Assembly: GCF_018283675.1 (NCBI RefSeq)
Contig: NZ_JAGVRK010000001.1
Span: 2,480,001 to 2,544,000, forward strand
Direction of reading: 5' to 3'
Length of the DNA: 64,000 nucleotides
From: Metabacillus flavus
Lineage (GTDB): Bacteria > Bacillota > Bacilli > Bacillales > Bacillaceae
The notes below the pieces were generated by a model. The model searched no databases, was not told the DNA's origin, and was given only the letters and a program-made list of their open reading frames with translations. Of the stretch, positions 18,907-27,936 are shown one piece after another. A program made the translations under genes and the position numbers. How positions within the stretch are numbered: the first letter of the stretch is position 1; the number at the start of each line of letters is the position of its first letter.

Positions 18907-20106
18907 TCAGCTTTCGATCAGTTCATAAAGCTTGTTCAGTTCTGATGTATTCTCATAATTCATTGATTGCAAATTTGCTATCAGTAAATCCCTCAATTTT
19001 TTATCATGGATCATTTGTTTAATTCCCATTGCTATACCTACAGCACCATTAGAAGTGATCTTTCCATCAAAACTGTCTATTACCTGGCTTTTAGCTGTTG
19101 GAAAATCTGTAATGACAATGGGTTTTCCCAAAATTTGAGCTTCTCTTACGGTTACTGCCTTTCCCTCATACCTTGAAGGCTGAACATAGATGTCACATGC
19201 TTTTATGTACGGATATGGGTTAACTTTCTTCCCCAATAAAAAAAAACGATCCTCTAGTTTGAGATCGGTTATGAGCTGCTTTAATTCATTTTCAAGCGGT
19301 CCATATCCAACAATATGCCATTCAATGTCGAGCCCTTCATCAACAAGCAGCCTGCAAGCTCTTGCCGCTTCGTCAAAACCTTTTGCATGAGTGAGCCGCC
19401 CGACCGAAACAAAAATTGTTTTTCCTTCGCTTCTTTTGATTTCAGAGGGAACAAACAAACCTGCTTGCTCTCTTACAAAAGCAGGGGAAAGAATATTTTC
19501 TATGACTGAAGTTTTTTCTTTTAAAAAAGGAAATTCATGTATAAAGGTTTTTGAACATTCATCTGATACCGCTACAATATGATCAAGCTTGTTCCACACC
19601 CGCTCATCTGCCTTTTTATTCACATGAATATTTGAATAATCCGTATGGATCCAACCTATTTTCTTTTTTGCTTTCACTTTACTTCCTGTGAAATGATGCG
19701 GCCACAAAAATCCGATGGCAGCGTCATATTCCTTTTTCATCTTTGGAAGGAGAGGAGAGGTAAAATCCCAGCCATATTGAATGGTTAAGTAGCCTGGTTC
19801 AGGTACTTTTAGAAGTTTCCCCTGCACAGTGCTTGTATATTTAGCCAGTATTCTCCCCAAACCAATTGGATACTGTCTGTCTTTTAATACGTTAGTAATC
19901 GATTTCCTAAAAGTGGTGTAAGCCGGAATCTCTGGCAATAATGTCGGTCCTTTAGGTATAAATGGCATGAATTCCCCTTCTTGCTTGAAAAGAAGAAGGT
20001 CGACACTATATTTGTTGTAATCAATTGAATCCAAAAGCCCGATCAAACTTCTTTCTACTCCCCCAATAGCCAGGTCAAATGAGGAAACTAAAATGGTTTT
20101 CTTCAT
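18907..20106 (-). CDS. GT4 glycosyltransferase (third paralogue)
   Basis: A 399-residue GT4 enzyme. TILVSSFDLAIGGVERSLIGLL at the start, VSVGRLTHAKGFDEAA and CDIYVQPSRYEGKAVTVREAQILGKP in the donor domain. It shares the uncommon text SVDLLLFKQEGEFMPFIP and KKKIGWIHTDY with the tandem pair at 10673-13059, showing common ancestry. The start overlaps the end of the upstream transferase (ATGA). Confidence 0.85.
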   Translation of the reverse strand: MKKTILVSSFDLAIGGVERSLIGLLDSIDYNKYSVDLLLFKQEGEFMPFIPKGPTLLPEIPAYTTFRKSITNVLKDRQYPIGLGRILAKYTSTVQGKLLKVPEPGYLTIQYGWDFTSPLLPKMKKEYDAAIGFLWPHHFTGSKVKAKKKIGWIHTDYSNIHVNKKADERVWNKLDHIVAVSDECSKTFIHEFPFLKEKTSVIENILSPAFVREQAGLFVPSEIKRSEGKTIFVSVGRLTHAKGFDEAARACRLLVDEGLDIEWHIVGYGPLENELKQLITDLKLEDRFFLLGKKVNPYPYIKACDIYVQPSRYEGKAVTVREAQILGKPIVITDFPTAKSQVIDSFDGKITSNGAVGIAMGIKQMIHDKKLRDLLIANLQSMNYENTSELNKLYELIES

Positions 20107-20858
20107 TTTATTCCCCCGCCCGATTGACTAAATGTATTCCTCATGGCAGCAATTGCTTTCGGTCCAATTATTTTACTGGCAGCTCTTTTCAACGAACTTT
20201 TAAACCTGGTACTGGCAGGTAGCCATGTTTGGGCATAGTGGTGGATGGTATAGCTTTCTTCATTTATGAAGCTTTCACCGTTTATATAATCGTATGGACT
20301 AAAATAGGTGCGGGGGAAAACGGTCACACCGTTATTTAAAACCTGATGCTTTCCATTTTGAATAAGTCCGAATTCCTTGCATTGGTTTGTCATGATACTC
20401 GTATTTGTTTTCATATTAAGTGATCCGTCATGATTAATAAAACGCTTTCCATCATAATAGCTGAGGAAATATTTAATAAGAATATGTTCCTTAGTGAATC
20501 CCATAGTTCCAGATTGAAGAAAAGTTCCATCTTCAAAGCCAGTAAAAGCTTCATATTCTAAAAGGGGATCGATTGGTTTAAGAACCTCAACATCTGTATC
20601 CATGTAGATTCCGCCATGTTCATAAAGGGCGGCTAATCTTACATAATCACTGACAAAAGCATATTTTTTTGACGCATATGCCTCTTTTACAAAGAGATGG
20701 GAATTAATATCAAAATTGTTTTCATTCCATTCAATGAAAGTATATCCTTCTAATTGTTTTTCCCAGCTTTTTATGCACTTTTGGACGATTTTGGGCTTTT
20801 CACCCTTACCAAACCAGCAGTAGTGAACAATTCTCGGAATCATTTCCTTTTTATTCAT
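20103..20858 (-). CDS. GT32-type glycosyltransferase (capsular polysaccharide synthesis family)
   Basis: A 251-residue protein. IPRIVHYCWFGKGEKP, then YAFVSDYVRLAALYEHGGIYMDTDVEVLKP (residues 66-95, with the DxD motif) and HHYAQTW near the end are typical of the Gly_transf_sug/OCH1-like family. This type is absent from the B. subtilis eps operon, so the repeat unit is expected to differ. Confidence 0.85.
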   Translation of the reverse strand: MNKKEMIPRIVHYCWFGKGEKPKIVQKCIKSWEKQLEGYTFIEWNENNFDINSHLFVKEAYASKKYAFVSDYVRLAALYEHGGIYMDTDVEVLKPIDPLLEYEAFTGFEDGTFLQSGTMGFTKEHILIKYFLSYYDGKRFINHDGSLNMKTNTSIMTNQCKEFGLIQNGKHQVLNNGVTVFPRTYFSPYDYINGESFINEESYTIHHYAQTWLPASTRFKSSLKRAASKIIGPKAIAAMRNTFSQSGGGIK

Positions 20859-20874
20859 GTTCTAAACCTCCCCC

Positions 20875-21942
20875 CTAAAGACTAAAAAAGTTACTTTTAT
20901 ATATCATATTTAGTGTAATGACATGTTCATAATAAAAATAAACAGAGTAACAAATTACAATCGCATAATAAATTAGCTTCTCATCTTTGGGCCTGAATAC
21001 TTTAACGATCCAAGAAATTAGGATTAAATTATACAACCCAAAATAAATAGAAAACCTGGCAAATATCCAATTCTGAGTGGATATGATCATAAATACAAGG
21101 CCTAAGATGGACATATTTACTATGATGTCACAGTTAGGAAAAACCCTTCGAAGCTTATCTCTTCCAAAATAGGCTAGAATGACTGGAGCTGCATTTACAA
21201 TGACCCTCAGGTAGCTCGCTCCGCCTTCAGAAAATGTTTCATATCCAGCATATTGTGTATCCTCTATCGCAGAGAAAAGAAGAGAAGAGAACTGACCATA
21301 CCCGATTACAGCTAATGCCGCAAGCATTAAAAGAATAAAGGTTTCTTTTGTCCATGCCTTCCGGTTTACTAAAAAGTAAATAGGTAGCAGGATGAATGCA
21401 GATTGGTGAATAGTTGAAGCAAGAAGAATTGTCAGAAAATACAGCAGCCATTTGCGTCTGATTAGAAACGTTGTAGCTGCAAATATGATGGAAGCTGCAA
21501 GGAACTGGCGAAGACCGTTCATCGATACTAAAAACATGCCCGATGAAATGTATACAAATAAACTGATTTCAATAACCCTTGAATATTGGTAAAGCACTTT
21601 AACGATTAATAGGTTTGTAATAAGTGCTGCTGTAAAAATAAGAACTTGAGGATCGTGAGTCATACTCTGTAAAATCATCTGCAAGACCCCGAATCCTATA
21701 TCCTTTTCCTCAAGAATCTTCCCCCAGGTTAGGTTCTCTTTTTGGAAGTTTTCCATATAGACATATGTATCACCTATATTTGACCTAAGCCCTGAAACAG
21801 CTATTAGAATGATCCCAGCAGCAAAAATTAATGATTTATTTGATTTTACTTCCCTAAAATTATCTATACTTGGCTTCGAAAAATAACGGGAGAAGAGAGA
21901 GAGCAGGGATACCGCTGCTAAATTTAAATATAAAACCGTCAT
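20875..21942 (-). CDS. epsG: EpsG-family polysaccharide polymerase
   Basis: A 355-residue protein with about 10 hydrophobic segments. SGLRSNIGDTYVYMENF (residues 46-62) and MNGLRQFLAASIIFAA (about 135-150) are hallmark blocks of the EpsG/Wzy-like family. It should join flipped repeat units outside the membrane. It lies centrally in the operon, as in B. subtilis. Confidence 0.85.
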   Translation of the reverse strand: MTVLYLNLAAVSLLSLFSRYFSKPSIDNFREVKSNKSLIFAAGIILIAVSGLRSNIGDTYVYMENFQKENLTWGKILEEKDIGFGVLQMILQSMTHDPQVLIFTAALITNLLIVKVLYQYSRVIEISLFVYISSGMFLVSMNGLRQFLAASIIFAATTFLIRRKWLLYFLTILLASTIHQSAFILLPIYFLVNRKAWTKETFILLMLAALAVIGYGQFSSLLFSAIEDTQYAGYETFSEGGASYLRVIVNAAPVILAYFGRDKLRRVFPNCDIIVNMSILGLVFMIISTQNWIFARFSIYFGLYNLILISWIVKVFRPKDEKLIYYAIVICYSVYFYYEHVITLNMIYKSNFFSL

Positions 21943-21962
21943 CTTCTGCTCCTTTCATTTCC

Positions 21963-22862
21963 TTAGCTAGTTTTAAAATTGATATTTCTATTGGAAAATT
22001 GGATATAAAAATAAAGCAGGATGCCAAAAGGTGTTGCAAATAGGGTCTCTAATTTGTATGGCGATTTATAAATGAAGAAAAATTCTTTAACCAGCAAACT
22101 TCCTGCAACGTAATGAATACTCTCTCTTACTCTTTTACTTATTGTGGGTGCGTATTTCATGGCCACTTTTCTATAATAGAGAAACCCTCTTGGATTTTTT
22201 TTATATTGCTTTAACATATTTAGACTTGATCCATCCTCGCGATATTCAACATGGCATAGAATTTCATTTAGGACGAGCAGTGGATATTCCTGGTCTATTA
22301 AAATGTACTTGATATTCAACGGACAATATTTTTCGCCTTCAAATAAGGGGTATGGCTGAACCTTCTTTATTAGTTCCGTTCTGTAGACGAGTTTTTTATC
22401 TCCTCTCACTTTATGAATGACATATAAATCAGTGAGTGGTGATTCCTTAATGTGCTCTGGTATTTTTGTTCCAATGATTTCTCCTGAAGGACTGGCATCC
22501 AATGCTACAATTCCCGCATACCTTTTATTTCCTTTCCGTTTCCAGAAATGAAGGATTTTTTCCACTGCATCGTCTGCCATGTAATCATCTGAATCTATAC
22601 AAACATTAAGTTCTGTTACGATATTTTCATATGCTGTGTTATGAGCACCATGCATTCCCTGGTTTTCCTGATAGATGTATGTGATATCTATTATTCTTTC
22701 ATTCATCCATTGTTTAACAAGTTCTTCTGTTTGATCTGTAGAACCATCATCAATAATCAGCCATTCAAAATCTTTATTTGTCTGCCTTTTCAAACTTTCA
22801 TAACATTGGTCCAGACAATAAGCCCTGTTGAATGTGGGAGTAAACACTGTCAAAGTTTTCAC
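21963..22862 (-). CDS. GT2 glycosyltransferase
   Basis: A 299-residue GT-A protein: LTVFTPTFNRAYCLDQCYESL, EWLIIDDGSTDQTEELV and NVCIDSDDYMADDAV (DxD metal site near 93). The rest resembles family-2 transferases of capsule clusters with a C-terminal amphipathic region. It precedes the polymerase by 20 bases. Confidence 0.88.
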   Translation of the reverse strand: MKTLTVFTPTFNRAYCLDQCYESLKRQTNKDFEWLIIDDGSTDQTEELVKQWMNERIIDITYIYQENQGMHGAHNTAYENIVTELNVCIDSDDYMADDAVEKILHFWKRKGNKRYAGIVALDASPSGEIIGTKIPEHIKESPLTDLYVIHKVRGDKKLVYRTELIKKVQPYPLFEGEKYCPLNIKYILIDQEYPLLVLNEILCHVEYREDGSSLNMLKQYKKNPRGFLYYRKVAMKYAPTISKRVRESIHYVAGSLLVKEFFFIYKSPYKLETLFATPFGILLYFYIQFSNRNINFKTS

Positions 22863-22866
22863 ATCA

Positions 22867-23973
22867 TCACCTCGCAGCCTCTAAGTAAAACCCCTGCGCC
22901 CACTTTGAAGTATTTCGAATATCATAGCCATTAGAAGCCAGTGCATCTTGGGGAATATTTCTTTGTTTTGTCTCAAGAAGAATCTTAGGTATTTTTGCTG
23001 CCCAGTCTTCTTTTTGACTGATTGGAAGATAGGTTATTAAGTCAATTCCCATATCCGCTTCTCTAGTAATCTTGTCAGAAATGATACATGGAAGTCCTGC
23101 TCCCTGGGCTTCTACCAATGTTACAGGAAGCCCTTCGTGAAGAGAAGGAAACGCAAAAAGATCAAATGCTTGCAGCAGATGGTGTATGTCTGACCTAATT
23201 CCTAGGAAGCTGACTTTCTCCGACAGATTGAGATTTTTCACTTTTTGCTCCATCTCGTTTCTTAATGGACCGTCCCCTGCTAAAACCAAATGAAGATCCG
23301 TAAAGTTTTTAGAGCATTCATTGAAAACATCGATAAGAAAATTATGATTTTTTTGCAGGTTAAATCTGCCTACGTGGCCAATGACGTACTGATTTGTAAT
23401 TCCTAGTTCCAATCTGATACGGTTTCTTGTTGAAGAAGAATGCTTGAATTGTTCGGAGTCAATACCGTTTTTCAGCAAAATACTTACTCTTCCTCTATCT
23501 CCAAAAAGCCATTCTGCTGCAGCTTGTGAGCAGGAAAATAAGTGTGTTGAGGAGGGATGGATCAGTCTGCCTGCATAATCTTTATATGTTTTTGCTAAGA
23601 AATTCCCTTCGCTCTGCGTATTGTGGCTATGTGCAATCCTAACCGGTATCCCATACTTCTTTGCAGCCTGCATTACAAACCCGCTCATCTTGTCCAGATG
23701 GGAATGAACAATTTTGTAATGCCTGTTTTGACTAAAAAAGGCATTTAGGCTGCGGATATATCGGAAGTGGCCGCCATCTGTGATATATGGGATGCGGTGG
23801 ATCGTACCGCCAAGTTCGCGGATCTCATCATCAAAAACGCCTTCTTTACACGTAAGAAAATCAAATTGAACCTTTGACCGGTCCATATTTCGGTAAAGAT
23901 TCATGATCAGTGTTTCTGCTCCGCCCCGATTCATATTCACCACCGTATGAAGCACTCTTACTGGACTGCCCAT
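22867..23973 (-). CDS. epsF: EpsF-like GT4 glycosyltransferase
   Basis: A 368-residue enzyme. RVLHTVVNMNRGGAETLIMNLYR at the N-terminus, IVHSHLDKMSGFVM, IGHVGRFNLQKNHNFLIDVF and LFAFPSLHEGLPVTLVEAQGAGLPCI are the usual GT4 blocks and read like EpsF. It overlaps the EpsD-like gene by 16 bases. Confidence 0.82.
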   Translation of the reverse strand: MGSPVRVLHTVVNMNRGGAETLIMNLYRNMDRSKVQFDFLTCKEGVFDDEIRELGGTIHRIPYITDGGHFRYIRSLNAFFSQNRHYKIVHSHLDKMSGFVMQAAKKYGIPVRIAHSHNTQSEGNFLAKTYKDYAGRLIHPSSTHLFSCSQAAAEWLFGDRGRVSILLKNGIDSEQFKHSSSTRNRIRLELGITNQYVIGHVGRFNLQKNHNFLIDVFNECSKNFTDLHLVLAGDGPLRNEMEQKVKNLNLSEKVSFLGIRSDIHHLLQAFDLFAFPSLHEGLPVTLVEAQGAGLPCIISDKITREADMGIDLITYLPISQKEDWAAKIPKILLETKQRNIPQDALASNGYDIRNTSKWAQGFYLEAAR

Positions 23974-25115
23974 GCTGCACCTCCTGTATCCTTCATATAT
24001 TTTGCATACAGAGCTCTGCTTTGCTGCAAAACAATTTTTTCACTATATTGTTTTTCAATTTTCCCTTTACTTGCCTCTCCAAGTAAATGCAGCTGATGCA
24101 CTGGATAGTTGATCAGCTGCAGCATTCTTCCTGCCATATCTTCCGCATCCCCTGCTTTTACAAGCCAGCCATTCTCACCAGATACAACAAGTTCCTTATG
24201 TCCCCTGTTTTCAGTTGCGATCACTGGCAATCCGCATGCCATCGCTTCCATAATGTTTACCGGAAGTCCTTCTCTATAGCTTGATCCAACCGCTGCATCG
24301 CATAGAGGCAGGAGGTCTGCAATGTCTTTTCTGAAACCGAGGAATTCGATGAGATGATCGGTTTTCAGTTCCTTTGCAAGCTGCTTGCAGGATTCAAGCA
24401 GTTTTCCTTCTCCCGCTAGGAGAAGTTTGGCATTTGGCACTTTGTCTTTAATAGAAGAGAGTGCACGAATGAGAAGCTCTTGGTTTTTGTTCTCATTAAA
24501 TTCAGCAGCATAAAACATAAGGAAATTCTCTTGTGCATAGCCGAGCAGTTTCCGCTTTTTCTCTCGTAATACTGCGTCCATTGGCTTGAACTGTTCGGTG
24601 TCTACTCCGACTCCGTTTATCTGTTCGATTCTGGAACTATTAAAAGGGTGCTGGACGGCTAAGTCGTAGTCTTCTTTGTTAATGGTAATTAAGCAGTCTG
24701 TAACAGCAGCCAGCGCCATTTCAATCGGATAATAAAGAATCCAGCTGGAAAGCGGTCCGCCTTTACAAAAATGAAAACCATGAGCGGTGTAGATTGCTTT
24801 TGTTCCTCTTTTTCTGGCATTTAATGCAGCCAGACGGGCGATAACTCCTCCCATCGGTGTGTGGCTATGGATCATATCGTAATCATGCTCGCGGATAATA
24901 TCTTTTAATTCTTTATACGCCAGCCAGTTTTGGCTTCTAAAGGGAGAACGCTGTATTGGAATGTTAAATTTCAAATCTGTGTAAGGGAGCGTCAGATTTC
25001 CGCATGCCGCGATATGCACTTCCCAGCCTTGTTCTTTAAACCACTTCATTACCGGTAAATGAAACGCTTTGAAATGGTAGTCAACTGTTGCAACTAAAAG
25101 CACTTTTTTCACCAT
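23958..25115 (-). CDS. epsD: EpsD-like GT4 glycosyltransferase
   Basis: A 385-residue enzyme. KVLLVATVDYHFKAFHLPVMKWFKEQGWEVHIAA at the start, IHSHTPMGGVIARLA, FYAAEFNENKNQELLI and DAAVGSSYREGLPVNIMEAMACGLPV identify a GT4 protein close to EpsD, which adds the second sugar on the lipid-linked diacetylbacillosamine. It is the first gene after the hairpin that follows epsC. Confidence 0.82.
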   Translation of the reverse strand: MVKKVLLVATVDYHFKAFHLPVMKWFKEQGWEVHIAACGNLTLPYTDLKFNIPIQRSPFRSQNWLAYKELKDIIREHDYDMIHSHTPMGGVIARLAALNARKRGTKAIYTAHGFHFCKGGPLSSWILYYPIEMALAAVTDCLITINKEDYDLAVQHPFNSSRIEQINGVGVDTEQFKPMDAVLREKKRKLLGYAQENFLMFYAAEFNENKNQELLIRALSSIKDKVPNAKLLLAGEGKLLESCKQLAKELKTDHLIEFLGFRKDIADLLPLCDAAVGSSYREGLPVNIMEAMACGLPVIATENRGHKELVVSGENGWLVKAGDAEDMAGRMLQLINYPVHQLHLLGEASKGKIEKQYSEKIVLQQSRALYAKYMKDTGGAAWAVQ

Positions 25116-25130
25116 TTGATCTTTGCTCCC

Positions 25131-25157
25131 ATATAAAAAACGCCATAAAGGCGTTTT
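25131..25157 (-). terminator. Intrinsic-terminator-like hairpin inside the eps operon
   Basis: On the minus strand AAAACGCC pairs with GGCGTTTT (8 pairs, 5-base loop), followed by TTTTATAT. It lies between the epsC and epsD homologues, where an unmodified polymerase should stop. The upstream EAR element is known in B. subtilis to let polymerase read through such sites. Confidence 0.7.
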
Positions 25158-25162
25158 GTATT

Positions 25163-26989
25163 TTATCCCGGTACGGAAAGAAGTTCTTTCGCTGCCGGTC
25201 TTCTATTGGCAAGCTCTAATAGTTTCTCTCTTAATTCCTGCGAAGTAAGATGCGGATAAGAAAGCAGCAATTCTTCTATATCCTCTATAAGCAGCTCTGA
25301 CTTCTTGCCGATATAAATTTTTGGGTAAATCTGTTCTTCATGTACTTCCTCTTCTTGCAGCAATTCTTCGAAAAGTTTTTCTCCTGGCCGGATTCCTGTA
25401 AATTCGATTTCAATATCTTCTATGGAATTCCCTGAAAGAATTATTAAGTTTTTGGCAAGGTCCACGATTTTAACAGGATCCCCCATATCCAAGACGAAAA
25501 TTTCTCCTCCATCTGCAAGTGCACCAGCCTGAATAACCAGTCTCGATGCTTCTGGAATCGTCATGAAATACCTGATCATATCTGGATGAGTAACTGTTAC
25601 CGGGCCACCATTTTGAATTTGTTTTGTAAAAAGCGGAATGACGCTTCCCCTGCTTCCAAGAACATTTCCAAATCGAACCGCCACAAATCGGGTATCACTG
25701 ACTGTATCCATATGCTGAATGACCATTTCTGCCAGCCTCTTCGTTGCTCCCATTACACTTGTCGGGTTAACCGCTTTATCGGTAGAAACCATAACAAACG
25801 TTTCGACGCCGTTCCAGCTGGCCGCCTGGGCTGCATTTCTTGTTCCGATTAAATTATTTTTGATAGCTTCTTCCGGATTTCTCTCCATAAGAGGCACATG
25901 CTTATGCGCTGCTGCATGGTATACCACATGCGGCAAATGTTTAGACATAACATGATTCATTTTATTGAGATCCTGAAGCTCCGCTATTTCTGTAATAAAT
26001 TCAATGCTTTTGTCCTTATACAGCTCGTTCAGTTCCATTTCAATAGAATAAATGCTGTTTTCACCATGACCCAGAAGAATGAGCTTTTTTGGATGGAACT
26101 TCGAAATCTGGCGGCAAATCTCAGATCCTATAGATCCGCCTGCACCTGTTACAAGAACCGTTCTTCCTTCGATATATTCAGAAATGCTCCCGATATCAAG
26201 CTTTATCGGTTCTCGCCCAAGCAGGTCCTCAACCTGGACATCTCGGAATTGACTGACAGATATCTTGCCTGTGACTAAATCTTCGAGCATAGGCAAAATC
26301 TTTGTTTTCGCACTCGTTTTGCCGCATTCCTGGAAGATCCGGTTCAGCTCTTTTTTCTTAAGGGAAGGAATGGCAATTACAATGTTATCAATATTTAGAT
26401 TTTCAACAGCTAATGCAATCTGTGGTACTCCTCCTACTACGGGCAGTCCCATTATATCGAGGTTTTGTTTTCTTTTACTGTCATCTATAAATGCGACCGG
26501 ATGCAATTCTGCTTCCCGATTGTTTTTCAGCTGCCTTGCTACCATGGTTCCCGCAGCTCCAGCTCCGATAATAAGAGTTCGCTTTTTATTGGTGGTTCTT
26601 CTAATTAATGTATCTCTATATACCCTCCAGCAAAACCTGGAGCCTCCGATAAGCAGCATATGCAGCATCCAGGTCACAGCAAGGAGTCTGAAATAGACAT
26701 CGTGAAAAGCAACTTCCTGTACAATTCCTGCTGTCATGATTGAAATGGTTACTGCCTTCATTATCATCAGGAGTTCATCAATGCTCGCGTATTCCCAGGC
26801 TTTTTTGTACAGCTTGTAAATATAGGAGAAAATATGATGGCAGATGAGGAGCGTGAAAGAACTGATGATGACGGGCACCGTTAATACATGTATATCTGCA
26901 GAAACGATAAAGCGGCTGAAAAACACAGCCGTTAGCACAATGATGGAATCAATCAGAATAAGCAAGGACAGTCTTGTCCGATAAGCCAA
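25163..26989 (-). CDS. epsC: EpsC-like UDP-GlcNAc 4,6-dehydratase (CapD/PglF family)
   Basis: A 608-residue protein with four N-terminal membrane helices (residues 8-118), a CoA-binding-like Rossmann part (IGAGAAGTM, 141-149) and the catalytic SDR domain (TGAGGSIGSE, 281-290; STDKAVNPTSVMGATKR, 402-418, where Met replaces the usual catalytic Tyr as in this subfamily). It makes the 4-keto-6-deoxy sugar used by EpsN and EpsM. The EAR RNA lies immediately upstream. Confidence 0.92.
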   Translation of the reverse strand: MAYRTRLSLLILIDSIIVLTAVFFSRFIVSADIHVLTVPVIISSFTLLICHHIFSYIYKLYKKAWEYASIDELLMIMKAVTISIMTAGIVQEVAFHDVYFRLLAVTWMLHMLLIGGSRFCWRVYRDTLIRRTTNKKRTLIIGAGAAGTMVARQLKNNREAELHPVAFIDDSKRKQNLDIMGLPVVGGVPQIALAVENLNIDNIVIAIPSLKKKELNRIFQECGKTSAKTKILPMLEDLVTGKISVSQFRDVQVEDLLGREPIKLDIGSISEYIEGRTVLVTGAGGSIGSEICRQISKFHPKKLILLGHGENSIYSIEMELNELYKDKSIEFITEIAELQDLNKMNHVMSKHLPHVVYHAAAHKHVPLMERNPEEAIKNNLIGTRNAAQAASWNGVETFVMVSTDKAVNPTSVMGATKRLAEMVIQHMDTVSDTRFVAVRFGNVLGSRGSVIPLFTKQIQNGGPVTVTHPDMIRYFMTIPEASRLVIQAGALADGGEIFVLDMGDPVKIVDLAKNLIILSGNSIEDIEIEFTGIRPGEKLFEELLQEEEVHEEQIYPKIYIGKKSELLIEDIEELLLSYPHLTSQELREKLLELANRRPAAKELLSVPG

Positions 26990-27084
26990 ACTTTGTCACC
27001 CCTTTTGTTTTAATCAGTATTTGAAAACCTTAGCCATAAGCTTCTAAATAAAAGTTCATGACTAAAGTTTTCAATAGTAAAAAT

Positions 27085-27204
27085 GGGGCATTTAACCCCT
27101 CCTCACATCACACTTATGACGACTGGCGTCTAAGGTTTATTTAAACCCGCAGCGTAACCGAGTGCCTCCGCAGATAACGGTGAGGAGACATTACCGCATT
27201 CCAT
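27085..27204 (-). ncRNA. EAR element (eps-associated RNA, epsC motif)
   Basis: A structured 5'-to-3' minus-strand leader between the epsB and epsC homologues. CTCCTCAC near its start pairs with GTGAGGAG near its end. Inside are the GC-rich stretch CTGCGGAGGCACTCGGTTACG, a GGGTTTA/AAACC hairpin, and a closing GGGG-TTAAAT-CCCC hairpin followed by ATTTTT. The location, size (about 120 nt) and sequence feel agree with the B. subtilis EAR, a processive antitermination element of the eps operon. Identification is from memory of the family, not a covariance search. Confidence 0.85.
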
Positions 27205-27206
27205 TC

Positions 27207-27222
27207 GTTCTTTTTAAAGAAC
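27207..27222. promoter_or_regulatory. SinR-like palindrome next to the EAR element
   Basis: GTTCTTTTTAAAGAAC: two perfect 7-base half-sites GTTCTTT/AAAGAAC around TT. It lies between the epsB stop and the EAR. It could be an internal operator or an RNA hairpin belonging to the leader. Confidence 0.5.
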
Positions 27223-27264
27223 AATTTAAGTGTATGAAGTTCAGGAATCGATTTCAGTTCTCTT

Positions 27265-27936
27265 TTACTTTGCTTCGTTTAAGATGATCCCTAAGATTGC
27301 TGTATCAAATGATTCCAGTCTTTTTCTTGCATCTGTTAGTTTCGATTGATCGGTTTTCCCAACTCTGACAACTAAGATCAAACCCTCACATTGGCTTGCC
27401 ATTACTTTGACATCTGCCGTTTCAAGAAGGGGAGGCGCGTCTAATACTACACAATCATAATCTTTAAGTGCATAATCTATAATGTTCTTTAAAGCTGAAG
27501 TGGCAAGCAGCTCTGAATGGTTAAACTTGATTGCTCCGCTAGTTAAAATATCTAACCGTCCAATTTCAGTTCTCCCTACAGCTTCTTCAAGACGGATATC
27601 TCCTCTTAAGACATCGCTGAGTCCGGCCGAATTATCGATCTTGAAAGTGGTATGCAAGCTGGGATTTTTAGAATCTCCATCAATTAACAGCACTTTTCTC
27701 CCTTGCTGGGAAAATGAAACAGCCAGATTTACACTTGTAGTAGATTTTCCTTCTTTAAACCCTGGAGAGGTAACGATATATGATTTTAATTTATACGTTT
27801 CAGGATTGTGCTGAAGGTTCGTGCGTATGGAACGATATTGGTCGGCAATTTTGGACATTGGGTTGAAATATGAAGTCAGCCTGTGTCTGTCCGTTTTTTT
27901 AGAAGCAGCTTTACTTATAGGAAACAACAGATTCAC
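27265..27936 (-). CDS. epsB: EpsB-like bacterial tyrosine kinase (CapB)
   Basis: A 223-residue BY-kinase cytosolic domain. The Walker A-like loop SPGFKEGKST is at 57-66, Walker A' VLLIDGDSKNP near 82-92, and Walker B VVLDAPPLLET near 163-173. It ends at ILNEAK without the C-terminal tyrosine cluster usual for these kinases, and the following sequence in any frame does not supply one. It overlaps the epsA-like modulator by 26 bases. It should control chain length and export through the partner. Confidence 0.88.
   Translation of the reverse strand: MNLLFPISKAASKKTDRHRLTSYFNPMSKIADQYRSIRTNLQHNPETYKLKSYIVTSPGFKEGKSTTSVNLAVSFSQQGRKVLLIDGDSKNPSLHTTFKIDNSAGLSDVLRGDIRLEEAVGRTEIGRLDILTSGAIKFNHSELLATSALKNIIDYALKDYDCVVLDAPPLLETADVKVMASQCEGLILVVRVGKTDQSKLTDARKRLESFDTAILGIILNEAK

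Noticed and set aside
25898-26696. Open frames of up to 143 codons on the plus strand opposite epsC
   Set aside because: They are antisense to a well-conserved gene, lack ribosome sites and read as low-complexity hydrophobic text.
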